This document shows, one piece after another, positions 1 through 6,458 of a DNA stretch of 64,000 bases. Source of the stretch: Candidatus Poribacteria bacterium (GTDB taxonomy: Bacteria > Poribacteria > WGA-4E > PCPOR2b); assembly GCA_022826645.1 (NCBI GenBank), contig JAJDUM010000033.1, forward strand, positions 1 to 64,000. The letters run 5' to 3'. Numbering within the stretch: position 1 is the stretch's first letter; each line of letters opens with the position of its first letter. The position numbers were made by a program, and so were the translations under genes. Below the pieces are notes generated by a model. That model did no database searches. It was not told where the DNA came from and saw only the letters and a program-made list of their open reading frames with translations.

Positions 1-2
1 CA

Positions 3-119
3 AATGGTCTAATCACCCAACGTTTACCACGCGCTATTCATGCCGTTACTGCCGCTGGGTTTGAGATTAAGGTTGTTTTGTTTCTCATTGCTACCATGAT
101 TACACTCATCATTAAATAA
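3..119 (+). CDS. possible 3' end of an upstream gene
   Basis: The reading frame is open from the window edge to a TAA at 117-119 and encodes about 38 residues. The second half is strongly hydrophobic (a run of V, L, F, I, A, T, M), which would suit the last transmembrane segment of a membrane protein that starts outside the window. The evidence is only an open frame plus hydrophobicity, so it could equally be intergenic sequence. The family cannot be recognised. Confidence 0.3.
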   Translation, partial: NGLITQRLPRAIHAVTAAGFEIKVVLFLIATMITLIIK

Positions 120-155
120 AACACTAGCAACTTGCGTTATACAAGGAGCCTCACA

Positions 156-1184
156 ATGTACAAAGAAAATGGGCAAGAGATTTTTGTTGTTGACGGACAT
201 ATGCACTTTTGGGATGCCAACCCGGACAACTGGCGCAATGAGTATGGCGAAGGCTGGATCCGATGTTTCTACGATTTTCATACCGCCCTCAGTCCGGAGG
301 AATATGTCTGGCCCTTTGAAAAGTATTGCAAATACGGTGAAGAAACGCTCATCAACGATCTCTTCGCGGAGGGATACGTCGACGTTGCCATCCTCAACTC
401 AACGTATCTTTACGAGTTCTATAAAAATGGATTTAACACCCACCAACAGAACAACGCGATCAAAGCAAAATACCCTGACCGCTTTATCCTCTGCGGTTCT
501 TTCGATCCGAGAGCGGAGGAGGCGGGACTGGATGCGTTTCGGCAGATGGTGGAGGATTACCCGGTTCAGGGGCTCAAGCTCTACACCGCCGAATGGCGGA
601 ACGGCTCGAAGGGCTGGCGGTTAAATGACCCGTGGGCTTACAAGTACTTTGAGCTCGCCGACGAACTTGGGGTCAAAAATATCCACGTCCACAAAGGACC
701 AACGGTTTATCCCCTCAATCGCGACGCCTTTGATGTCGCCGATGTGGATTATGCTGCGACCGATTTCCCCAATCTCAACTTTATCATTGAGCATATTGGA
801 CTGCCGCGATTAGACGACTTCTGCTGGATTGCCACACAGGAAAAGAACGTCTATGCCGGTATGTCGGTGGCGATGGCGTTCATCCATTCACGTCCAAAAT
901 ATTTCGCCGAGATAGTCGCCAACCTCCTGTTTTGGTTGGGTGAGGATAAGATGATCTTCGGTAGCGATTACGCCATCTGGACGCCCAAGTGGTTGATTGA
1001 GAAATTTATGGCGCTTGAGTTGCCGGACGATATTAAAGAGGAGTATGGGGTTGACATTACACCAGAAGCCAAGCGCAAGGTCTTAGGTGAAAACGCCGCC
1101 CGTCTGTATGGGATTGACCTTCCCACCCATCGGGAAAAACTGAGTCAGGATGAGATTGGTGTCAAACTTGCCGCGGGCGCGTAA
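156..1184 (+). CDS. amidohydrolase family protein (amidohydrolase-2 / TIM-barrel metal-dependent hydrolase)
   Basis: This 342-residue protein belongs to the amidohydrolase-2 type of metal-dependent TIM-barrel hydrolases and decarboxylases. The N-terminal metal motif DGHMHFW (HxH, residues 15-17) follows the first strand. Further family positions are IHVHKG (about residue 176), EHIGLPR (about 212) and FGSDYAIW (about 268, the conserved Asp). The ATG at 156 is preferred over an in-frame ATG at 132 because AAGGAG lies 6-10 nt upstream of it. Substrate is unknown; relatives act on aromatic acids, lactones or sugar-derived acids. It lies 60 nt upstream of the putative selenoprotein gene and may be co-transcribed, but nothing in the sequence ties it to selenium. 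Confidence 0.85.
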   Translation: MYKENGQEIFVVDGHMHFWDANPDNWRNEYGEGWIRCFYDFHTALSPEEYVWPFEKYCKYGEETLINDLFAEGYVDVAILNSTYLYEFYKNGFNTHQQNNAIKAKYPDRFILCGSFDPRAEEAGLDAFRQMVEDYPVQGLKLYTAEWRNGSKGWRLNDPWAYKYFELADELGVKNIHVHKGPTVYPLNRDAFDVADVDYAATDFPNLNFIIEHIGLPRLDDFCWIATQEKNVYAGMSVAMAFIHSRPKYFAEIVANLLFWLGEDKMIFGSDYAIWTPKWLIEKFMALELPDDIKEEYGVDITPEAKRKVLGENAARLYGIDLPTHREKLSQDEIGVKLAAGA

Positions 1185-1244
1185 AGCCGCGCTAGCCTTG
1201 GGAACCCTGCGCCATCATCCCAACCATTATTACGAGGGCTGCCC

Positions 1245-2372
1245 ATGATCACGGCACATACAGACGTCGTTGGAAGTCTGCTTCGTCCGCCTGAACTTCT
1301 TGAGGCGAGAAGTGAAATGACCGCAGGCAAAATGACGCAAGCGGCATTCAAAACCGTCGAGGACCGAGCAGTTGACAACGCTATTGCACTGCAAGAAGCG
1401 GTAGGCTTGGAGGTGGTCACCGATGGCGAGATGCGCCGGTTATCCTTCCAGAGCCAGATGACAGAAGCGGTCGCCGGGTTCGGTGAATATGATCTCAACG
1501 CCTTCCTCTGGGGTGATTGGCGCGGCGATGAACGTGCAAAGGATTTGAGTATAGAACGCCCCAAGGGTTTGGGTGTTGTGGGCAAACTTAGTCGCAAACG
1601 CCATCTTTCGGTGGAGGAGTTCACCTACCTGCGAGCGCGGACGCGTCGCATACCGAAGATCACGTTGCCTAGTCCCAGCATGTGGACAAACTTCTGGTCG
1701 TCGGAGCACTCCGTGCCTGCGTATCCCACGCTCGACAGCTTTCTCGCGGATGTCGTTGATATTATGCGGGACGAGGTCGCTGAATTGGTTCGACTGGGCG
1801 CGACCTACATTCAGCTTGATGCCCCCCATTATCCGTTACTGCTTGACCCCCAAACTCGAACCTTCTACGAAGGGCAGGGTTGGGATCTTGATCGGTGGTT
1901 GGCTCGAGGCATTGAGATGGATAACGCTGTGATTGGGGATTTTCCGGAGGTTACTTTTGGCTTTCATCTCTGACGCGGCAATCAGGGCAGCCGGTGGTTG
2001 GTCGAAGGCGGGTACGATCTGATTGCTAAACCGATTTTTCAAGGCATCCGAGCCCAGCGGCTGCTGCTTGAATACGATGATGAACGCTCCGGTTCGTTTG
2101 AACCGTTGAAGACGATTCCCGATGACAAGATCGCTGTCTTAGGATTGGTCACGACGAAAACGCCGCGCCGAGAGACGGCGGATGGACTCGCTATGCGTAT
2201 CAACGAAGCCAGCCGATTTGTGCCGTTAGAACGGCTCGCCGTGAGTCCTCAGTGCGGTTTTTCAACTTCGGTCCTCGGCAACCGGATTACAGCGGAAGAT
2301 CAGCGGCGTAAGTTGTCGGTGGTTGTTGAGACAGCCAGAAGGGTGTGGGACTCAGTTACGGAAAACGGATGA
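1245..2372 (+). CDS. MetE-like (cobalamin-independent methionine synthase C-terminal fold) protein, putative selenoprotein with Sec at TGA 1971-1973
   Basis: The frame runs 375 codons from ATG 1245 to TGA 2370-2372 with one internal TGA at 1971-1973. Both sides match the UROD/MetE-like TIM barrel: the start reads TDVVGSLLRP, and the C-terminal part has the SPQCGF motif. The internal TGA (codon 243) falls inside GFHL-TGA-RGNQ, where relatives have HLCRGN, the HxC zinc-ligand motif. Remaining predicted ligands are His241, Glu276 and Cys337. From memory, E. coli MetE uses His641, Cys643, Glu665 and Cys726, and the Glu-to-Cys spacing of 61 is the same here. Reading TGA as selenocysteine gives an intact enzyme with a selenolate metal ligand. 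A SECIS-like hairpin lies 14-27 nt past the TGA, and a Sec-containing selD is 520 bp downstream. The protein lacks the N-terminal MetE half, so it is a MetE-like methyltransferase of unknown substrate. A nonsense mutation or sequencing error is the alternative. Confidence 0.75.
1988..2000 (+). promoter_or_regulatory. candidate bacterial SECIS hairpin (MetE-like gene)
   Basis: CAGCC pairs with GGTTG (one G-U pair) around a GGT loop at 1993-1995. The loop lies 20-22 nt past the TGA, within the usual window for bacterial SelB-binding elements, and starts with GG as in the E. coli fdhF loop. An alternative fold pairs CGGC 1976-1979 with GCCG 1990-1993. Short, and only judged by eye. Confidence 0.4.
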
Positions 2373-2463
2373 GGTATACCTCGCATCGGATTAAACCGTG
2401 TTTTTTTAGGCATATCTTAAAGAGGCATGAATACGAATTCAATCGGAGTTAAGGAGGAAGGAC

Positions 2464-2670
2464 ATGGCACAAACCCCGAAAGACAATCAAATCCGAACTG
2501 AATCTATTGGGAAATGGACGGTTCGGATCCGGTCATATCAGCTCGGTGATGTATATATCTGTACTGTAGATAATGTAAGTCCTGGTGCCGTCATTGCCCG
2601 GTCTACCGCTGCAACCCGGGCAGATGCGGAAGCTGATGCATTGGCGCAGGCGAAAGCTGCTATGGCGTAA
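2464..2670 (+). CDS. small conserved-looking protein of unknown function, 68 aa
   Basis: A 68-residue protein with a strong Shine-Dalgarno (AAGGAGGAAGG just before ATG 2464). It has no signal peptide or membrane segment. The centre (GKWTVRIRSYQLGDVYICTV) looks like beta strands, and the C-terminus is alanine-rich and helical (ADAEADALAQAKAAMA). No family was recognised. It sits between two genes with in-frame TGA codons (the MetE-like gene and selD), so a link to selenium metabolism is possible from context only. A terminator-like hairpin follows 20 nt after the stop, so it may end the first transcript. Confidence 0.7.
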   Translation: MAQTPKDNQIRTESIGKWTVRIRSYQLGDVYICTVDNVSPGAVIARSTAATRADAEADALAQAKAAMA

Positions 2671-2690
2671 TCGTGTTATACGAATTAGAG

Positions 2691-2720
2691 AAACCGAGTT
2701 TTTTCTTGAAAACTTGGTTT
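2691..2720 (+). terminator. terminator-like hairpin repeat D, copy 1
   Basis: AAACCGAGTTTT pairs with AAAACTTGGTTT around TTCTTG, 20 nt after a stop codon. The same hairpin recurs at 9141-9170 and 27568-27597, each time just after a gene. It acts plausibly as a bidirectional rho-independent terminator. This copy has one C-to-T change, giving a G-U pair. Confidence 0.6.
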
Positions 2721-2733
2721 CTGATGTATTTGC

Positions 2734-2858
2734 AGGACTTACACACTTCGATTGTAGTTGCCCGCCTGTCCCGATGTATCGGGGATTCATCGGGGATTTA
2801 TCGGGGCAGCGATGAATCCCCGAACTACAGGGCTTAACCGTTTAGCTGCGTAAGTCCT
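2734..2858. repeat. MITE-like repeat family A, copy 1
   Basis: The 125-bp element has inverted ends AGGACTTACACACTT and, at the right, the complement of AGGACTTACGCAGCT. Inside is a second inverted pair, GTAGTT/AACTAC, around a perfect 13-bp stem (CGGGGATTCATCG 2780-2792 with CGATGAATCCCCG 2810-2822). It carries no gene. Related copies occur at 5985, 16671 and 46607, with partial ones at 27469 and 50279. Confidence 0.7.
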
Positions 2859-2894
2859 ATATTTGTAGAAGATACGAAAGTTGGGAGCGATAGG

Positions 2895-3956
2895 ATGAAC
2901 CTCAATAGGTTGTCACGAAAACATACCCTCACAAGCCTTGCAAAAACGTGCGGGTGAGCGGCGAAAGTCAGTCCAGTTGGGCTGGGAGAACTGCTTGCAA
3001 AACTGCCAAAAAAAAATGACCCGAATCTGCTCGTTGGATTTGAAACTAGCGATGATGCTGGAATCTACCGCCTCAACGACGAAATGGCACTGGTTACGAC
3101 CGCTGACTTTATCACGCCACCGGTAGATGACCCGTATCTGTTTGGTCAGATTGCCGCAGCCAATTCAATCAGCGATATTTATGCGATGGGCGGCAAGCCT
3201 GTAACCTGCCTGAATCTGGTGGGCTTTCCGGCGGATAAACTGGGCCCAGAAATCCTACACGGAATTGTCGAAGGCGCGTTGAGTAAAATCACCGAATCTG
3301 GCGCAGTTTTGGCGGGTGGGCACACGACCGATGATGAGGAACCGAAGTTTGGATTGTCGGTCACCGGGATTGTGCATCCGGAAAAATATTGGCGAAACGT
3401 CGGTGCAGAACCGGGGGATGCCCTCATCTTGACCAAACCGATTGGCAGCGGTGTCATTTTTAACGCCAATCTGAAAAGCTGGGTGTCAGACCAAGCGTTG
3501 GACGAATGTATAGGGGCGATCACGGCGCTCAACAAAGAGGCAGCAGCGGTTATGGCTGACTTTGACATCCATGCGGTAACGGACATCACCGGGTTCGGAT
3601 TGGGTGGACATGCCTTGGAAATGGCAGAAGGCTCAGGCGTGACCTTGGAGATTCGGACCGACGACGTGCCGATGATGAGCGAGGCGCTGGAGATGTACGA
3701 AAAAGGGATGCGGACAGGTGTCAACGCCGCCAATCGGGCGCTGATTGAAGATTCAACCCATTTTGAAAGATCACTTCCTGGGTGGCATGAGGAAATCTTT
3801 GTTGATCCGCAGACCAGTGGTGGACTCCTGATGTCTGTGCCCGCTGCTCAAAGCGAATCGTTATTAACGGCTTTACACAATAACGGTGTGGCAAAGGCGC
3901 AGATTGTCGGGGATGTGAAGTCCTTTGCTGAACCGAATCATCTTATTTTTGTGTAG
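2895..3956 (+). CDS. selD: selenide, water dikinase (selenophosphate synthetase), selenocysteine-containing
   Basis: SelD makes selenophosphate from selenide and ATP, the selenium donor for Sec-tRNA and for selenometabolites. The frame starts at ATG 2895 and contains one TGA at 2955-2957 (codon 21) inside KTCG-U-AAKVSP, the known active-site position that is Cys or Sec across the family. Downstream are the glycine-rich and Asp motifs (TSDDAGIY, TTADFITPPVDDP) and the C-terminal PQTSGGLL. With Sec the protein is 353 residues, normal for SelD. Starting at the later ATG 3084 would remove the active site, so the longer form is clearly right. A hairpin past the TGA fits a SECIS. senB follows by 16 nt, suggesting one transcript and a shared selenophosphate supply. 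Confidence 0.95.
2971..2988 (+). promoter_or_regulatory. candidate bacterial SECIS hairpin (selD)
   Basis: TCCAG pairs with CTGGG (outermost pair U-G) around a TTGGG loop at 2977-2981, with further T-A and C-G pairs possible across a small internal loop. The loop starts 20 nt past the TGA. The position and G-containing loop fit bacterial SECIS elements. Confidence 0.6.
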
Positions 3957-3972
3957 GCGTCAAGGAGAGGTG

Positions 3973-4920
3973 ATGAAGATCTGCTTAGTGACCCCCGCTC
4001 CAACATACTCCCGAAAGGGTAACCGTGTGACCGCCCTTCGGTGGGCTCGCATCTTACGAGAGTTGGATCACCGTGTCAGTATCGTGGAGGAGTATCAGGG
4101 GGAGCGATGCGATCTGATGGTCGCGCTCCATGCCCGTCGCAGCCACGCTTCTGTTGTGCGTTTCCGGGGCGAACATCCAGAGCTGCCGCTTATCCTTGCC
4201 TTGACCGGAACAGATCTCTACGGCGATATTCATACGGACGCGTCAGCCCAAGAATCTCTGGAGATGGCGGATCGTTTCATCCTGTTGCAACCCGCAGGCA
4301 TCCAAGAACTTGCTGAACATCTCCGTAACAAAGCGTGGGTGATTTATCAATCGGTGACAGCACCGCCGGGGAAGTTCTCGCCAAAAAAGAACATTTTCGA
4401 GTTGTGCGTGTTGGGACATCTGCGTTCCGTGAAGGATCCATTTCAAACCGCAATGGCAGTCCGGCAACTGCCCCCATCTTCCCGGATTCGGGTGGTGCAT
4501 GTTGGGGGAGCACTCACCAACGATATGAAAACAGCGGCAGATGCCGAAGCGTCCACCAATCCACGCTATCGTTGGTTAGGAGAGCTCCCGCGTTGGCGGG
4601 CACTCCGTGTCCTCGCACGGAGTCGGGTGCTCGTGCTAACCTCGCGGATGGAGGGGGGCGCGAATGCGGTTTCTGAAGCGATTGCGTGTTCTATCCCCGT
4701 CATTTCGTCGCGAATCTCTGGCTCGATCGGTCTCTTAGGAGAGGACTATCTGGGCTACTTTCCGGTGGGAGATACGCGGACACTGACGGATCTGCTGGTG
4801 CGTCTTGAGACGGATGCCGCATTTTATGAGGCACTCAAAACGTGGTGCGAACGACTAAAGCCTATCGTCGATCCTAACCGCGAATGTCAGAGTTGGAAAC
4901 AACTGCTGCAGGACTTATAG
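3973..4920 (+). CDS. senB: TIGR04348-type glycosyltransferase, selenosugar synthase SenB family
   Basis: A 315-residue GT-B-fold glycosyltransferase. The N-terminus SRKGNRVTALRWARILREL is the hallmark of the TIGR04348 family that is commonly encoded beside selD. Family members characterised as SenB attach selenium from selenophosphate to a UDP-sugar (UDP-GlcNAc), giving a selenosugar for selenoneine synthesis. The C-terminal half has the GT4-like donor-binding pattern SRMEGGANAVSEAIACSIPV. ATG 3973 is chosen because AGGAGAGG lies directly upstream and the protein then starts MKICLVTPAP. The gene is 16 nt behind selD, as expected for a selD-senB pair. No SenA-type (EgtB-like) selenoneine synthase is in this window, so the end product may be a selenosugar or be completed elsewhere. 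Confidence 0.85.
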   Translation: MKICLVTPAPTYSRKGNRVTALRWARILRELDHRVSIVEEYQGERCDLMVALHARRSHASVVRFRGEHPELPLILALTGTDLYGDIHTDASAQESLEMADRFILLQPAGIQELAEHLRNKAWVIYQSVTAPPGKFSPKKNIFELCVLGHLRSVKDPFQTAMAVRQLPPSSRIRVVHVGGALTNDMKTAADAEASTNPRYRWLGELPRWRALRVLARSRVLVLTSRMEGGANAVSEAIACSIPVISSRISGSIGLLGEDYLGYFPVGDTRTLTDLLVRLETDAAFYEALKTWCERLKPIVDPNRECQSWKQLLQDL

Positions 4921-4988
4921 TGGATCTTCGGAAGTAACAGCGTTTGATTGACTGGATCAGCAGCGGAAAAAAGAGAGCGGAGGCAGGT

Positions 4989-5960
4989 ATGAGAAGGGTT
5001 GGGGTTGTAGGTGCTGGGGCGTGGGGAACTGCGCTTGCAGTAACCGCGGCGCGTGCTGGGAGCGAAGTCACCCTATGGGCACTGGAGTCGGAGGTTGTGG
5101 CATCTATCAACGAACGGGGTGTAAACGAGATGTTCCTCCCCAATGTTAAACTGCCTGACACCCTCCATGCGGTCAATGATCTGGCTGCAATGCTGGCACA
5201 GGACGCACTGTTGATGGTAGCACCCGCCCAGTTTGTGAGGGGCACCTGTGAGCGGCTGGCTGCAGCCGGTTTGGACGAGTCGCTGCCTATAGTTATCTGC
5301 AGCAAAGGAATAGAACAACAGCGCTTGAAGTTGATGAGCGAAGTTATCGCGGAACATTTCCCCAATCCGCTGGCGGTACTGAGTGGACCGACCTTTGCGA
5401 TAGAGGTGGCGAAAGGGCTGCCTGCTTCGGTGACGCTTGCGTGTGGTGATGTTGCCCTTGGGCAGCGACTGGCGCAGTTGGTGGTGCATCCAAAATTCAG
5501 CGTCCACCATTCCGAGGATGTGATAGGTCCCCAGATCTGTGGTCCCATGAAAAACGTCATTGCCATCGCCTGCGGTATTGTGGAAGGCAAAGGACTGGGC
5601 GAAAGCGCGAAGGCTGCTCTGATCGCCGAAGGTTTGGCGGAGGTAAGCCAACTGTGTGTCGCAAAAGGCGGCAAGCCTGAAACAGCGGCGGGCTTGTGTG
5701 GTCTTGGCGACCTGATCCTGACCTGTAACAGTCATACTTCACGCAATATGTCGTTGGGTTACGCATTGGGGCAGGGAAAGGCGTTAGCGGAGATTCTGAG
5801 TGAACGCAGGAGCGTTGCCGAGGGTGTTGCGTCGTCCGATGCTGTGGCTCGGTTAGCAGCCCAATTGGGTATTCGGCTGCGAATCTGTGAAACTGTTGAT
5901 CGGATTGTACGCGGTGAGGCAGATGTAGATCAGGCAGCCTTGACGCTCGTTCAGAGTTGA
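4989..5960 (+). CDS. gpsA: NAD(P)+-dependent glycerol-3-phosphate dehydrogenase
   Basis: GpsA reduces dihydroxyacetone phosphate to sn-glycerol-3-phosphate for phospholipid synthesis in the cytoplasm. The 323-residue protein has the Rossmann motif GAGAWGTALA at the N-terminus, the SGPTFAIEVAKG stretch, and the substrate-site region with Lys and Asn in MKNVIAIACGIVEGKGLG. Length is normal for the family. ATG 4989 is preferred to the in-frame ATG 4944 because GGAGGCAGGT precedes it and the Rossmann strand then starts at residue 3. It lies 68 nt after senB in the same direction; this is probably housekeeping and functionally separate from the selenium genes. Confidence 0.95.
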   Translation: MRRVGVVGAGAWGTALAVTAARAGSEVTLWALESEVVASINERGVNEMFLPNVKLPDTLHAVNDLAAMLAQDALLMVAPAQFVRGTCERLAAAGLDESLPIVICSKGIEQQRLKLMSEVIAEHFPNPLAVLSGPTFAIEVAKGLPASVTLACGDVALGQRLAQLVVHPKFSVHHSEDVIGPQICGPMKNVIAIACGIVEGKGLGESAKAALIAEGLAEVSQLCVAKGGKPETAAGLCGLGDLILTCNSHTSRNMSLGYALGQGKALAEILSERRSVAEGVASSDAVARLAAQLGIRLRICETVDRIVRGEADVDQAALTLVQS

Positions 5961-5984
5961 CGACGGAAACACCGGTACTATAAA

Positions 5985-6138
5985 AGAGTTAGCGCACTTG
6001 AGTTTGTAGTAGCGCAATTCCTTGCGCGTCAAAGGGTATGTTCAGACTCCACCCCCATCGTAGGCGGGGCATCTTGCCCCGCATTGGTGGATGAACCTTT
6101 GAATTACAGCATCTCATCGTTCAACTGCATAAGTCCTA
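5985..6138. repeat. MITE-like repeat family A, copy 2
   Basis: The left end reads TTAGCGCACTTGAGTTTGTAGT and the right end is the complement of TAGGACTTATGCAGTTGA. The interior carries GCGCAATTCCTTGCGC and GCGGGGCATCTTGCCCCGC hairpins. It fills the gap between gpsA and the next gene, with no coding sequence. Confidence 0.6.
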
Positions 6139-6154
6139 ATTATAGATAAAAAAG

Positions 6155-6457
6155 ATGCAGATATCACAACCACTGACCATTGATGAAATACCTGAAGATG
6201 AGCAGGAAGCACTCCTAACAAAGGTTGCGAGGGAGATCGTGAGACGCCGCCTGACTGTGCCTGCGATTTTATTCCTTGAAACTTGTAAACCGCTCAACTT
6301 TATTGGCAGTCAAATGCTTATTGCATTCAATCCTTTTGTAACTTCGATTTTTAACACCGCTGAATACCAGAAATTTGCCCTAATAATAGAAAAGGATGCA
6401 AATGTTGAGTTGCTGACCCAACTCATTGAGAAATTAGATGCAGAGGAGAAAGAGTAG
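6155..6457 (+). CDS. small protein of unknown function upstream of the MutL-type ATPase, 100 aa
   Basis: The 100-residue protein has an acidic start (IDEIPEDEQEALLTKVAREI), a conserved-looking centre (PAILFLETCKPLNFIGSQ) that may contact a membrane or partner, and an acidic helical end (LIEKLDAEEKE). Its stop codon lies one base before the next start, so the two genes are almost surely translated together. I recall similar short proteins beside GlmL/MutL genes in other phyla, but cannot name a family. The start at 6155 has a poor ribosome-binding site (AAAAAAG). Confidence 0.7.
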   Translation: MQISQPLTIDEIPEDEQEALLTKVAREIVRRRLTVPAILFLETCKPLNFIGSQMLIAFNPFVTSIFNTAEYQKFALIIEKDANVELLTQLIEKLDAEEKE

Positions 6458-6458
6458 T

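Noticed and set aside
1145-1624. Long minus-strand frames opposite the MetE-like gene
   Set aside because: They are shadows of the plus-strand coding frames; their residues are rich in Ser, Arg and Pro as expected of shadows.
1245-1973. Two separate genes split by the TGA at 1971
   Set aside because: The second half has no start signal and both halves complete a single known fold, so one gene read through TGA is the better model.
3084-3956. SelD starting at ATG 3084
   Set aside because: This would remove the active-site CGU motif and the first strand; an in-frame ATG with a suitable upstream site exists at 2895.
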